Notes: generated from the letters alone by a model not told the origin. A stretch of 64,000 nucleotides of DNA from Anseranas semipalmata (GCA_013399115.1 VXAA01002152.1:51347-115346); one strand, 5' to 3'; shown: positions 35,259-48,087, numbered from the stretch's first letter. Numbers and translations are program-made.

Positions 35259-36239
35259 TATCCTCAGTCAATGTTTCTGATAGTCTGATTCTCCAGCCCA
35301 AATCATAAAGGCATTCCTGTCTTGGACTGTGCCCAAAATCCAGACATGTTTAGACGTCTGCTAATGCTGCAAAATACCGCAGTGTGCATCCTCAGAGTAC
35401 AACACACTAGCCAATAAAATAGAAAAAGTCAGGGTCTCAGGTGTTAACCTGCAAAGTTTCCAGAACCTTGAGCCAGATTAACTGAGATAAATGAGGCACT
35501 GAAGTAAAGATGACACACAACACTTTGTTCACCTGACATAATGGAAAAAGACACGAGCTTCTACAAGCATCAACCTGAATCTGTGAAATGAATTTGCTTT
35601 GGAAATAGGAGTCAACCTTGTCACCTTTTGCTCCAGATTACAAGGTGGATACTTCTCATCTTCCCTAATAAATACATGCACTTAAAGTAGAGAAATCACT
35701 CCCCAAAATGAAACCTTTATACATACTTCTCACACTGATAAGGAAGCACAAGAACAGAAAAAATATGTCACCAGTACACTGAAGGTACTCTGATATTATA
35801 ATAACAAATATAATATTAGCATAGGTTTAACACAGGTTCTTATTTTTCTTTATATTTAAAATTTAGATTATCTCCTTTTTATCACGCATTTGTTCATTCT
35901 CCAGGGCTGGAAGAGGAGATGAGGTGGGAATCCCAACTAGAATATATGCAGGTTTGTATTTATGCACATATGCAACTTTATATTCTTTTAATCCCTTTAA
36001 TCTTTAGAACTATGTGCCACTGAATGTGCTTTCCCTTGTTGAAGGGACTTCATTCAAATGCAAGAAGACAGACAGGCACTATGCTGTTCTGACTGAAGTC
36101 AACAGGAGTTGCCAATCGATTTAATTTGAAGCCGGATTAGGACTTCTGTGAAGAGCTTACATATAGAGAACCATGTACTGTAAAAATGTAATCCTTTACG
36201 GAAAAAGTCGTTTATAAAAATCTGCCAGTGAATAAAGAA
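35259..36239. other. AT-rich non-coding DNA
   Basis: No gene. AT-rich run with ATATTATAATAACAAATATAAT near 35793-35814. Nothing else supported. Confidence 0.55.
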
Positions 36240-36700
36240 AATGAGCACTATTGACTTGGGTAATCATTTAACAAGCCTGACAGCTGAAAGTAAATAATTC
36301 TTGTGCAAAGTTTCTAGGATGAAAGGCTTGACCTGCACTTGGATCTAGGAGCTGCAAGTTGATTGACCTTATGATACTGTGGTTTCATTTCAGGAGCTGC
36401 CTTTTTTTTCCCCGCCCCCAAGCTTTTTTCCAAATCGCATGAATATTTCATGACCAACTGCGCATACCATGGCAGACAAAGAGCTAATAGATTAGTAATT
36501 TGACCTGCTATTTATTTGAGGTGCCCCAAACACTCAATGAAAGAGACTCTGATTTTTCTTTAGAACAATCATGAAACGAAATATGGTTGATTCTGGAAAC
36601 TTTATCTTTACTTTAGCTGAGCTAATTGCAGCGGGTGGAAGAGGCAAAGGGTATGATAAGAATTCACATCTGGGAGTGAAAGGAAATCAGTGAGCGGTAC
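36240..36700. promoter_or_regulatory. Enhancer-like conserved-looking block
   Basis: A non-repetitive block dense in developmental-factor type cores: CATGAA-TAT-TTCATG, a perfect inverted repeat with POU-like half sites (36438-36452); two TGACCT nuclear-receptor half sites; GCTAATTGC homeobox core near 36621; TTTATCTTTA GATA-like cores. No coding frame. The inference that it is a regulatory element rests on motif density alone. Confidence 0.25.
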
Positions 36701-38424
36701 AGTCAGACATGATAGAGCACTCCATCTTAATCACTGCAGTAAAACACAAACTTAAGTGCATTACCTAGAAACGCTGCTTATACTGCTTCTGCTAAACTTC
36801 AGCAATGGATTTAGAAGCAAAAAAAAGAAAAAACATGCTAAAACAATGTGTTACGTGTCACATTTATACTGTAGAAATGTAAGAGTTATACAATTTCCTT
36901 TTCCAGATTATGAATGCTATTTAAGATTGATCAGGAAATCCTTTAAATGACACACAAAAGTTGTCTGTAAAGCAGTTCTTGGAAATCATCTCTCAAGATC
37001 AAGTTAGTATTGAAAAACATGGTGAAAAACAAAGCGTTAAGACTAAGCAAAGTGGTTTTGGTTGACTGGCTGAGGACAATATGGAGACTTCATTCCTGCC
37101 TTTCTCTCCTGCCCACAGAAGAACTGCTAAGGAAGAGAAGTGTAGTAGTAGACTGTCACAGAGGGAAAACATTTAACTATGAAGCCATTTTTGTGCATTA
37201 AGAAGGTACACAACCTCGTACGTTCTCTTCTGCTTCAGAGTGTTTAACTGAGCCAATAATAAAATAAATAAATCAATGTATTACCCTATTGCGTAGCTGG
37301 CATCCAAGTGTAAAAATTCATGAACAAGTTCAGCAGACTAGAAACTGCCATAAAGAGCGGCTGGAAAATGCTACACTGCAACGTTTAGAGACGCGCTTGT
37401 GCATCAGCACAGACCCAGGGTTGCTCAGGCACTTTATAGCTTTAGGTACCTATTTTCTGCTCAGAGTGACAGGGTACAGGTTATGATAGCTGCACTCCAG
37501 CCTGTTAGTCTTCTTAACTGCCGCATGCCCTGATTGCTGCGCTCTAGCACATCATTTGACATACGGATGTCAGGCACCAACATTCAAAATGTACACAGCT
37601 GTGGAACAAGTGCATACACAGATTGAATTTCTGAATTCAGCTAATCTAGTCCACACAAATCTTGAGAGAATTTATACAGTTATTTTTCCAGACATTTGGG
37701 AGAAATAACTACTTCAAATAACCCTTCCACAATGCCAGAGATCAGTCCACAGTCTGGAAGCTCTCTGTAGCCCACCAGGACAAATAAGTTGAAGGCTTGT
37801 TCCTCCTTCTCCCCTCTCACTTCTGTCTACATTGAGTTTCTTTTGCAAAGGGAACCTTGGAACTTTGCATATTTTCTAAATACACTTTCGGTAACCTGTG
37901 CAACAAAAGTACTTTTGTTATCTTCTAATGCTATGGAAGTAATGGAATTAATCTCTCTGAAGCGTCTTTAAGATTAAAGCAGAAGTGTGGCTTCCCAGAT
38001 ACTGCTGTTGAGGAGGTGAACAGTTTAAGAGTGGAAACAAAGTCCCCCAAGAAAGGAAATTGCATCACTAGACTTTGTTCTCAAGCACCTCTGTAAGTCT
38101 ACACAAGAAAGCAGCTGAGGATAGTCAGAAGCAGTCATGGTAAGTGACAACTCTGACACAGTTCCGCTGGTATTTCAATTGTGGCTAAAAAAAGAAAAAA
38201 GACAGTTAACTAAAAGGATCTGGGAATCTCAGACCACTTTCATTACTATAGGAAAAATCTGAGATCATACACTGCAGAAGGAAGCACACAGTGTCAAAAC
38301 TTTCTTCAAATGTGCATGGCAAAGAAATGGTAAGCGGCAGAGAGGAGCTGTAAGAGTGGTGAATGTGCTGGCTCTGCCAGACGTGCTGGGGATTAAGAAG
38401 TTTAGTTTTTGTCTCTTGCCTTAC
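36701..38424. other. Non-coding DNA, no named feature
   Basis: Short (AAAT)n run near 37256-37274. Frames of 60-65 codons only. No recognisable repeats or genes. Confidence 0.55.
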
Positions 38425-38530
38425 CTATTTTCTGAATATGGACAGATCACTTCACTACTTCTCTTTTCCTTCTGTAAAACCAGTATTATGGTACTATCTC
38501 TTGTTGTGTATTTCAAAGGCATTGCAGAGC
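38425..38530 (+). repeat. MIR-type SINE relic
   Basis: TGAATATGGACAGATCACTTC, CTACTTCTCTTTTCCTTCTG and TAAAACCAGTATTATGGTAC parallels the MIR core 'tgaccttgggcaagtcactt', 'cctcagtttcctcatctgtaaaa', 'ataatagtac'. The GCTCTGCCAG at about 38371 may be the upstream part. Confidence 0.55.
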
Positions 38531-38779
38531 GAAAGCTGGAGGGAAGGAAGCCAAAGAAATAAAAGTCAGACTGACCCACTCAGCAGATTTGTAGGATGGG
38601 GGAACGTCAAGCTATTTATTCATCTGCCAGACTGGTGGGATCCTGTGGCTGCAACAGGAGGCAGGCAGCTCACAGGCATTAACATGCTAGGCACCTCACC
38701 AAATCCATCTGAAATGACAACACGGCCATGATTAGTGAACATCTTCCAACACCGTACTAAATAGCTGGGGATAGTAATT

Positions 38780-38818
38780 AAAAAAAAAAAAAAAAAAAAA
38801 GATTAAGTAACCCCCCCC
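38780..38818. repeat. A21 tract and C8 run
   Basis: 21 consecutive A (38780-38800), GATTAAGTAA, then eight C (38811-38818). These are simple low-complexity runs. Confidence 0.9.
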
Positions 38819-39600
38819 ATTCCCATACTGTCACAAACAAAGACAAAAAAAGTCTTACTACAAAATATATCTCGGACGAGAAGAGGGGTTGTTTCTCTCT
38901 CTTTGGGCATTTGACTCAGTCGAAACAATGCAAGATTTCTCCTACAGCAAACTCTCTCCCTGGACAGAGCAAGATCACAGCATTGTGGGTCATATTTAGA
39001 AAACCCAGAAAGCGTCTGGCTCAAAACCATACCTTCTACCCTTTTCCCTGGTTAAAGCCAGCAGCACAAGACCTCAGCAGCTCTCGGTGCTCAGTGTGCT
39101 GTGGGTGGCTCCCATAAATCAAGCAGCAGTTCAGCATTCACCAGTGCCATTTCACCTTTGCCCATCAATCCTTTCCTTCTCACAAAAGCCACTGACTTCC
39201 ACAATTTCTGTAAGGAAACATCTGAGTAAACAGCAAGTTCCTTCTTAGCCCCAAGGTCTCTCTGAGCCTCTCTTTAGAGTTGGAACATTCGGCACTTCAT
39301 CTCTCAAATGCTCTTACCAACATCTGTTCCGTACCTGCAGTCCGGCCTTGGCTCTAAGAACACACCATTAAGCTAGACTCCTTTCAGCTCTGTTACAGAG
39401 TGTTCAAGTGTATGTACAACCAAACAGGAGAGTGCTCCTCAAAACCAAAGAGATCAGCTATGCAGATCCAGAGCTCATCGTTTCACTAAAGTCATCCTCA
39501 CAAAAAATCAGCACAATGGGTTTGCTCCACAGCAAGTCACAAGGAAGTTTCTACATTGTCTCAGTGAATCAGCACATTTAAGCTGAAACTCAAATCTCTG
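38819..39600. other. Non-coding DNA, no named feature
   Basis: No gene, RNA or recognisable repeat; only short frames (68-75 codons). Confidence 0.55.
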
Positions 39601-39666
39601 TTAACAATAGAAATAAAATTAAAAATTAAAATAAATTTAAAATATATATATTAAAATTAAATAAAT
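39601..39666. repeat. AT-rich low-complexity stretch
   Basis: Nearly pure A/T over about 60 bases, built from AAATTAAAA and ATATATAT units; likely easily melted. No gene signal. Confidence 0.85.
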
Positions 39667-39719
39667 GAACCTACACCAACTTCCATCAGTGGTAGTAATA
39701 ACAGTAGCACCATAACAAA

Positions 39720-39870
39720 TAGTAATTAATCAGAACACTTGGGCATTCTCCTTCAGCTGTCAGCCTCTAAGTATTCCACAGATGAGGGCAGTGATCCCCG
39801 CTGCAGGGAGGAAAACTGAGGTGCCGCAGTGTAACACTATTTGTTCAGCAAGGTGCATTTGGAGGTCTTG
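39720..39870 (-). repeat. MIR-type SINE relic
   Basis: CACAGATGAGGGCAGTGATCC, CCGCTGCAGGGAGGAAAACTG and AGGTGCCGCAGTGTAACACT parallels the reverse complement of the MIR core ('attatccccattttacagatgagg', 'aaactgaggcacagagaggttaa'), and GTTCAGCAAGGTGC parallels the 'cccaaggtca' stretch. Confidence 0.5.
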
Positions 39871-42800
39871 GACATTTCGCTGTTATTCCCTTTCCTATTT
39901 TCTCTAATGGACTATTATACACGCTACAAGCAATTTGGAAGTTTGATGGTGCTTCCAACTTTAGTAACTTCAAAAGCTTCAAAGAGATCAGTCACGTACC
40001 AAAGGGGCATTCAGCATCTCAGGACAGGCTGAAGCACGACTCCTGCTGACGAGAGGACTTTAAAGAGGTTTGTAGTATGTGACCATGTATCAAAGGATGG
40101 GCCCTACTCTGTGGTTCTCAGCTGTCGAGCAGCAAATAAGAATTAACACATAATGGTGAAACACCTTGCTTGGGCATGCTTCCAACTCCTGCTCTAAAGA
40201 GCCTGGAAAACTGCTAAAAGCAGCTCAAGTAAAGAGACCTATGTCAGGAATACTCCAGCAAAGCGACCCAGGCGTGCTTTCCTTTGATACCCTCACTGCT
40301 ATTTTTCTCCAAGTAAGATTGAAGCAACTTGCCTTTTATCTTCTTCTATTTAATCTGCACTAACGTGGCTGCAATCTGGCTGAAGCAAAATCATAGCTTG
40401 CATGTGGATTCAGATCACCTTGAAATATTGTTCCTAAAGCATTAGGATTTCCAAAAGATCTTGATAACACAGGCAGACAGCAAACAAACACAGGAGATAT
40501 TTTCTAAGATCCTAATAACTTCTGCAGCTCAGTTTCAGCAGAGGGACTTACCAGCAGGTGGAAAGCCCCTAGTCTCTACCCCATCTCCCACCCTCGCATC
40601 CAAGCACCGGTACTACTTGTGTCATTAACTTCGCATTTAAGTTACTTTCCAGTAAAAAAGAGCTGTCCATGTCAGTGGAACACCAGAGCAGGAGGAGAAG
40701 GACAGTGCAGGGGGTAAGGGGAAACACTAAAACTTTTCCTGCAGTTGCAGCAACCAGCAATTCTTTTTACTGCATCTGTGCTTTGTGAAGTACATAAGTA
40801 CTGAACTTCATTTCCACTACATGGCTCACATGGGGAAGGGATGGGCTGGTGAGGACATACACTAGTGGCAAATCAATAAATCCACAACATTGGTATCAAT
40901 CTGGAGGGAAGCAGAGCTGCAGTTTGACTCAGACATGCAAAGAAAGAAGAATTAGGGAAGTTTTACATCGCTGAGATTTTTCTTTGGGGTTGTAGATCAT
41001 TGTCGAAATAACCCCGGGCTGGGCCACAAAGCAGTACTCAGCATTGCTCCCAAGCTCAAGAACTCTACCCAGTTTTGTTCTTCTGGCAAAAGCAACAGGA
41101 TGCAACAGGCTGAGCTGGGCACAAGATGAAGTTATCTTGAGAATCAGCTGGGTTGTGAAATGTCACAAACCGCACCATTTCTTAGATCCTGACCTCTCAG
41201 CAAAAGTGCATAGCAACATGCACAAGCATGTTTACACACATTTCAAAAAAATCCCAAATAAAACATTTTCCTACACACACTTGTCTCATTTTAAGAGAGG
41301 AGAGGAAGAGCACATGGTCGATACTAGTCATTTCACTTCATTTACTGCTGCAGGATGCTCAGAGACAGCAAGGATGGACACGCAGTATGAGTCTATACAA
41401 CAGAAGAGGCAACTTGAGCAAGTTGGTGTGTTTTGTAGCACTCAGAACAGCAAGCTGTTGCACAGATATCAATGCTCAACTTTTCTAAGAGCTGATCTGC
41501 CATTTTAGTAATATTAGAAGCATCATTTTCTTAAATGCCCATTTCCCCCATTCATTCCCAGAGTTGTGGTCCGAAAATACCAGCCTTTTCAGTAGAACAA
41601 TTAGATTGGTTTTTTTTTTTATTAATACATACAAAAAAAGGACAAGATTGAAATTATATTTCTTGCACATTTACCATATGGTTACACTCACCTTGAAGAA
41701 ATGCAGCCTTAGTATTCAATAGAGGCACTTCATGCCAAGGAAAAGCCTGTTCTCAGACGTGCCTTTATGAATCTCACACACCCTTGTTCCTTCTAACCAG
41801 TCACAGCCTCATTATGACACCCTTTCAGAAGGGCATCCTCAATTCTCTCTGGTAATTTCCTTCATTACATTCCAAATGCCCATTTCCCCCAGGGACAGTC
41901 TGATGGCGAGTTTGGAGGACATAATGAAATCATTATGGTTTGGATACGAGTACCTACACCTGCATCAGTGATTCACACTTCCTTTTAGATGCCTGTAACG
42001 CCAGTCAAAACTCTTCACTTCTCTATATGAAAGGTGTACACGAAATACACGCTGGCGCTGAAGAACAAAGCACCTCATTAGCTCTCTGAGCACAGTGCAC
42101 TGCAGTTTGTCATTAGCCAATGCGTTCCTCGCAAGCCCCTGGGCGGGAGATACGGCAATCCCCGAGGCTGCGTCACAGAGAAATATTATCGACATCTAAG
42201 CAACACCAGGAGGGTATTGCCCAAAATTATCTGTCTTGGCTATCTCCTTTAATATTAGTGGTGGAAGGCAAAGGGAAGAACAAACAAAAAACCCTGCTGA
42301 AGTGCAGGAATATTGCCTTTGAGTGCACTTATTAATAAAAGCCACTTACAAGAGACCTGTCTTCTGCCTCACCTAGGGCCACGACCCAGCAGCTAGTGAA
42401 TCCTAGGATGTCACACATCAACATGTTGCAATGCAGATTTCTCACTCTTAATAGGAAGTTCAATAAAACAGTAATAGCAAGAGAAAAAATAAATTACTAT
42501 TGTAGTTTATAAAGCATTTTAATACAACTTTTGTTCAATTGTGGCTGTTCCAAACATGTTACCATTTTACCTGCCGTACAAGAGTTTTCTGAAGTGAGGC
42601 CCGCAGAATCTTTGTATGTAGCTGCAAAGAGTTGTTGATACTGCAGCACAGATCAGCACAGTCCTCAAGGCAATAAAATTTCTTGCAGATGAGCCAGGAG
42701 TGGATTCAGGAAGTGGGCACTCATGGACAATCTATTCACCTGACTCCAGAGAGTCCTACTGCTGTGTGTTGCAGACCAACTCCTCCTCTAGCTCTACCTG

Positions 42801-43680
42801 CTACTGTACCTGGACTGGAATCAAAACTCTCTACAAGGGTTATTCCAAATATGCTATGTCACCCACCAAAATATGGAAACCTGCAGAGCTATTCTGTTAT
42901 ACATCAACTGTTCAGGAGTCAAGCACATAGACGAATTCACCAGCATTGCAACAGGAGATGGATTCTTGCAGCATAAGCACTGGAACTGAAAAGCCAGGCT
43001 TCTTGGGTAACCCCAAACAAGCTTCAAACCCCTGTCCCTCAGTGGTCTGTCCAGGGCAGCACATCCTCAACCTGTAGGGGTGCCGAGAGGCACTAATGTT
43101 CCCGACACTACAATACTGACAGCACCGTGCGGCCAAGCTGGCAGCACAAATATCATGGGACCACCATGGAATGCCCCAGTCCTGCGTGCACAACACAGTA
43201 CTTACTTGTTAACTACCCTTCTTTCAAATAGCATCATAATGATTTAGCAATCCAGTCTCATTTCTGTCTATTTATTCTGCCACTTTCTGCTGTGCTCCAG
43301 AGGCCTCTGTATATAATCAAGCCACAAACATGTTTTGCTTTGTTTTCAATTTTTCTTTAATAATTGTTTTTCTTTAATAATTATTTCCTGACTAGCTTTA
43401 AACAAAGAAAAATCTCATATAGGCACAGACATGTACACACAAAGAAACCAGTGTTAAGTGTATTTTTTTTTTTTTGAAAGGACTGTTCAGTTATCAGATA
43501 TTGTAAGTAAAATCATTGCAAAAATATCCCCAAACAGAGATGAGCATCACAAGGCACAGATGAGAAGAAATCATGCTCCTCTGCCACAGAAAACACCCAC
43601 CTTGGAACTGAATTTCCTACCAACAGGAGAGCTCAAACAACATTTTCCCCTCGCACAGCCTGTTTGCGAAATCCTCTGGC
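39871..43680. other. Non-coding DNA, no named feature
   Basis: This stretch contains the longest open frame of the window (41044-41508, +, 154 codons). It has no recognisable domain, and chance predicts about one frame this long in 64 kb of both strands. Poly(T) of about 11 at 41611-41621. AT-rich and otherwise unremarkable. Confidence 0.5.
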
Positions 43681-43689
43681 ATCTCTGGA

Positions 43690-43925
43690 AGTTCTGAATG
43701 GCGACTGGGCCAGGCAAGCAGGAGCAAGAGAAGCGCCCCCCAGCTCTGTAAGGTGCCAGGCGGTGGGCCAGGCAGGCACAGAACACAACCGGGCCCTGCT
43801 CCCCCAGGCAGCAGGAGGCTTTGCCTGCAGCACGTGCCTGCGGGCTGGCGCGGGGCCGAGGACAACTGCCCCAGCACCGGATGCTACCGGGGTCACAGAC
43901 CAACGGGCAAGGTTGTCGCGACAAT
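43690..43925. other. GC-rich, CpG-bearing patch
   Basis: About 235 bases with clear CpG clustering (GGCGACTGGG, AAGCGCCCCCC, GGCGCGGGGCCGAGG, ACCGGATGCTACCGGGG, TTGTCGCGACAA), flanked by AT-rich DNA. Stop-poor frames of 86-144 codons overlap on both strands and are a by-product of composition. It could be a small orphan CpG island; no promoter element or domain confirms this. Confidence 0.3.
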
Positions 43926-44479
43926 TCATTCTCCTAAAGCTTGAACCATTCATGACAAAAGATAAAGGATGGTTTCAGGACACATTTGTAAAGCATCCCA
44001 CTGCAATATTGGTTCTTCCCTCTCCATCTGTTTTTTGGGCTAATGGAAGGCTAGTTCCTCTCTTGGGCACTGAGAGTAACTGGCTCTTTGCTAGTTGAAG
44101 CTAATACTTCCACAGCATCTGTGACTCCACTACTTATTTTATGTGGAACACAACAGCTGACAAGCATAGGGCTAAACCTGTCCATAACCTACCAAAGCAA
44201 AGAAATTTGCTAAAGTGCACCATGAGACGCTTAACCAAACATTGTTCTTTCCTAAAGAAATGCTTGCATACAGGAATACATCACCTATTGCTGTGCTATG
44301 TAAGCAAGTTTCAATACTAAACAGCCTGGTGATTTACAGATGCCCAGATTATAACAAGAAAGAGCACAGCTGGCTCTCGTCAGCACTAGAAGTGTTTATC
44401 AGAAGACCTTAGAAGTCAGGGGAGCCGCTACAGATGAGCTGAATATACTGGTGGCCCTTTCATACAATATGTGAATTGT

Positions 44480-45180
44480 GAACTACAGTTATGAATTAGT
44501 CCAAATCCACGCATATTTTTGAATTTCATTGAAGTGTTTAGTATCTCACCATTTTAGCTGTATAGTTTTGATTTGAAAATTCAACTTTGTATTTCACAGG
44601 GAGGGAAGACAAGAATTGTTAATTTCCATTAATAATTGTGCACTGAAAGAGATACTCTATACACATCTCTATTTCTGCTTTCTGTGAAGGATTTGATGTG
44701 TGAAATGTGACCATCCCAAACTCTGCTGAGAAAAAATAGCAGAAGCTAGACAATTGCAACTGTACATTAGAAAAAGCAGAAAAAAAAAAAAAGTGTCACA
44801 TACATGGAATAGGTATTCACAGTGAAACAAAAAGAAAATGAATGTCCCTCAGTATATGGACTGATGATAGGTTTGCCATGATTGTTTTTTTCCCCCTGGA
44901 AGACTACGTCTCTCAGGAGGTGACATCCACTTAAGGGACAATGAACCACTATTTATATAAACGTCCATCAAGAAAAGTCTCTAAACAATTGCAAATATTG
45001 ACTGACATACAGCAGATTAATTTGGCTTCACTGTCATTGGGATATATTGTAGACAGCTATTGTGGAATGGCAGATCTTTTACATTCATACTTGACACATC
45101 ACAATTGAACATGGAATTTCCGTCAACAACAGAAGCGTTTAATAGTCACTTTGCTTCCCTAACAGAGACATATGCCTTCG
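44480..45180. promoter_or_regulatory. Conserved-looking AT-rich block with kappaB palindrome
   Basis: Unique AT-rich sequence with motif clusters typical of enhancers: CATTAATAATTG homeobox cores (about 44629), AACAATTG and CTATTGTGGAATGG (SOX/TEAD-type cores, about 44985 and 45057), and a perfect kappaB-type palindrome GGAATTTCC (45113-45121). No frame and no known repeat. Function is inference. Confidence 0.22.
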
Positions 45181-46260
45181 TAATAACATAAAGACAAGCA
45201 TATATTTTTTTTAAACAAATACTAACAGATTTTTTTGTCATAATACTGGAGATTACCTATGTAAACAGTACAATCCTATGTTACCAAAACATGTCCCTGT
45301 TTTCTCTACAAGGAATACCTCCAGTAGATCCAGAAACACAAATTTACATTCTGCTACAATCATTTAAATGTGATGAAACATCAAGGTCTATAACGTGCAA
45401 AAGCATTTTCCTCAGTTGCAAGAGCTACTTCTGTGAGTTTTTTTGTCTATTAACATGGCAAGTCCTTGAATTCAACTGCAAAGCAATTAGAACAGTCCCA
45501 AATCTAAGTGAAGAAAGCATCCAATGTCAATTGAAACAGGGCAAGACAGGACCGAGGGGAGCATACTGCACCCTGCTACTGCCTCTGAGCTAAAGATCGC
45601 TTGACCGGTACCTCTGCACCTTCACGGCTTTCCCTATAGACCTGCAGCTTTATAATCCGGGGGCAAACTGATATTCATCAGCCTCACTGCAAGACACAAT
45701 GACTACAGTTCCTGTGACACAGGCAGGACAGCCAGATTCTGAATAATTAACACCTGGCTTTTGGAAATATTAAGTATGTATAATTTCTTTGACCTCCATA
45801 CAGTTTTGGATGCTCAACACCTGAAAATCAGACCATGAGTGGAAGTAAGAAAACAAAAACAGATGACCACTTTGCCTTGCTCCCACGTACCCACACCCCA
45901 GCAGTTTTAGCATTGTAGCCTTAATTGGCATCACAGTCATATTCCCATCTGAGATTTAGAGGAAGAGTGTGTGTGTACACTAGTGTTAAACAGGAGGATG
46001 TAGCCGCAGGAAACTGATAATCAAAACATTTTTTTTTTTTTTGTAATGCATTTTAGCTTGTCATCAGGACTGATTTTGAACAAGCTTCAGAAATGTAAAT
46101 CCTTGTTTTATTCTATTCACTTCACCCTTTCAATCGCTCCAGCAGGAGAGAAGGAAAGTTGTTGTGAAGCAGGATAATTAGGGACTTAAACCGTAATTGT
46201 TAAGAGCGCCGAGCACAAAGGCAATACTAAGACAAGCTGCCTGAAGCTTTTTTGGCCGTG
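45181..46260. other. Non-coding DNA, no named feature
   Basis: Poly(T) of 14 at 46029-46042. A 100-codon frame at 45291-45593 has no recognisable domain. Confidence 0.55.
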
Positions 46261-46269
46261 GGAAGTGGC

Positions 46270-46283
46270 GTTACCAAGGTAAT
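46270..46283. promoter_or_regulatory. X-box (RFX-type) motif
   Basis: GTTACC-AA-GGTAAT matches the bipartite X-box (GTNRCC, short spacer, RGYAAC) at 11 of the 12 half-site positions, with the usual 2-bp spacer; only the last base departs. It lies in a CpG-retaining block (46190-46440, with GTGGCG and TCGCTC flanks). RFX factors bind such sites near ciliary and neural genes. No transcription start is visible next to it, so it would be a distal element. Confidence 0.4.
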
Positions 46284-48072
46284 CGCTCTCAAACTGTCCT
46301 GCAAGACTGCTGGGGAACTCTGCACCAGGAGGGATATGTAAGCCAAAGCGCATTTCCTGAAAAAGAGAACATGGGCACTCACTGACCATTTGCAGCATTT
46401 CCATCTTTTGTCTTAAATACGTATTTCTAGCTCGCTGCAAGTTGGAAAGCTGAGCTCATTGTGAACATTTAAGATCTTTCCCTATCACATCCTGAATCTC
46501 ACAGTTGATTTGAAAATCAGATGGGGGTAAAGGAAAGTAACTCGAGAATCACTGAGACACTATCCAAATTAGATAAAAAAGACAGGTTGGGTATGGCCTA
46601 TATATAAATGCTTGGGGTGAAAGTGCAAGGAACCACACTTTTCCCACACCGCAGATAACTGATTTGCAGTACTCATGCTTTCCTGCATCGGCCCCTCGCA
46701 GCAGCCCCTTAGGTGCCAGCACTATTGTTGTGAGCTCTGCAGGAACACTGCCATCGCTCAGCCGTCCACGTGAGGAGGATGCAAGCCTGACAGCTCCTGC
46801 GCTCAACTCTTGAGACCAGCGCAGAGGCAGTGCGTTTAATTCTGGAGATCCACAGCAAAGCCCCCAGTCCTCACCAAGATGGCTATTACAGTAATCTGGG
46901 GCATCGCTCTGCTAATTGCTGCATCAACAAGCCAGGGTCGGGCCAATTCCTGCCCCACAGGTCCCACTCTGTAGCTGAGCGATTATCCTGCTACGGGGAG
47001 TGGACAAAAACACACACATGGTTTGCAAATGGAAGGAGAGGTCGTGCGAGGAAGGGCAGCAACAACAAAAGGGCAGATGCAGGTTTCCAGATGGGTGGCA
47101 GGAGAAGAGGGGCACAGCATGGCAGCAGCAGCCCTGTGCTGTGAACGTGGTGGCACGGCACGACTCCCAGCTGCTGGGGCATGCATTGGGACGCTGCAAG
47201 GGGGACACCAGAGCACAGGAGTGACTCTGCTGCTTGGCATCCCAAGGCTGCTTCCCGGGAAGGCACAACAAGGGTTTTCTGCACACAGTGTCAGCGTGCC
47301 TGCTCTGCTGTGTTTGCCACTTTCAGATAACTATCACGCTCATTAACCCAGGTTATGAAAACAAACAAAAAAAACACAGAGAGAAGATGCAGTCTCATTT
47401 CAGATGTTTACGTTTGTCCCTTTTACACAAACCAAGCCGTGCCATAAAATGATCTAGTAGCCACTTAAAAGGTTTTCAGTTCATTAACAAAAGCAGCTGG
47501 AGATCCCATTTGCACAGGGCCTAAGGATATGGCTATGAAAAGGTGGAAGGATCTCCAACGTTTTCTCCTCCTAATGCCCTGTGTTCCAAGCCAGAAGTAA
47601 CTGTCTTTTTTAATTGCATTTCCACGCTCAGGTTGCACAGGACATTTGTTGCAGTATGTTTTCTCAAGCCTACACATCCTAGTCTCAAGTTATCCATCAA
47701 CCCTTTACCTCACTGCTAGAAAATACCTAATGAGCAGCTCTTCAGAGTTTTCTTTCTCATTGCAACCAGACATGAACCCCATGAAAGAGGGGATGCACAT
47801 TTTAGAGCTAAGAAACCTGTGTTAATGACATCAGCTGCCATAACCCATCTCTTCCTAAATTTATACAGCCATGAAGCTGGCACCTCAAATTATCTCAGCT
47901 GCCACTATGACAAATTCTGCACACAGGGGTACTCCTGCACTTCCAGCACTTATTTCAGTTCAGTCCTTTAAAAGTTTGTATTAAAAAAAAGAAGAAAAAA
48001 AAATCACTAGAATGTAATCAAGTCCTAAAGGCATTTAGAAGATATTTGAGTGTCTTCTCTGCCCACCTTTAA
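46284..48072. other. Non-coding DNA, moderately GC-rich at 46.65-47.3 kb
   Basis: Overlapping frames on both strands between 46830 and 47346 (74-120 codons) reflect a stop-poor composition and share no recognisable domain. No repeat family identified. Confidence 0.5.
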
Positions 48073-48087
48073 TTTTTTTTTTTTTTT
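48073..48087. repeat. Poly(T) tract, 15 T
   Basis: Homopolymer after CTTTAA; no retroposon recognised downstream on the minus strand. Confidence 0.9.

Noticed and set aside
41044..41508. 154-codon open frame, the longest in the window
   Set aside because: Chance predicts about one frame of this length here. No recognisable domain, CpG context or promoter, and low-complexity stretches are absent but so is any family signature.
41692..41743. Minus-strand segment ending AAG|GTGAGTG with an 18-codon open frame
   Set aside because: The upstream region is purine-rich and lacks a credible acceptor.
46275..46356. Minus-strand 82-nt exon candidate
   Set aside because: The donor GTAACG is weak; the X-box explanation for the same bases is stronger. 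Kept only as an alternative.
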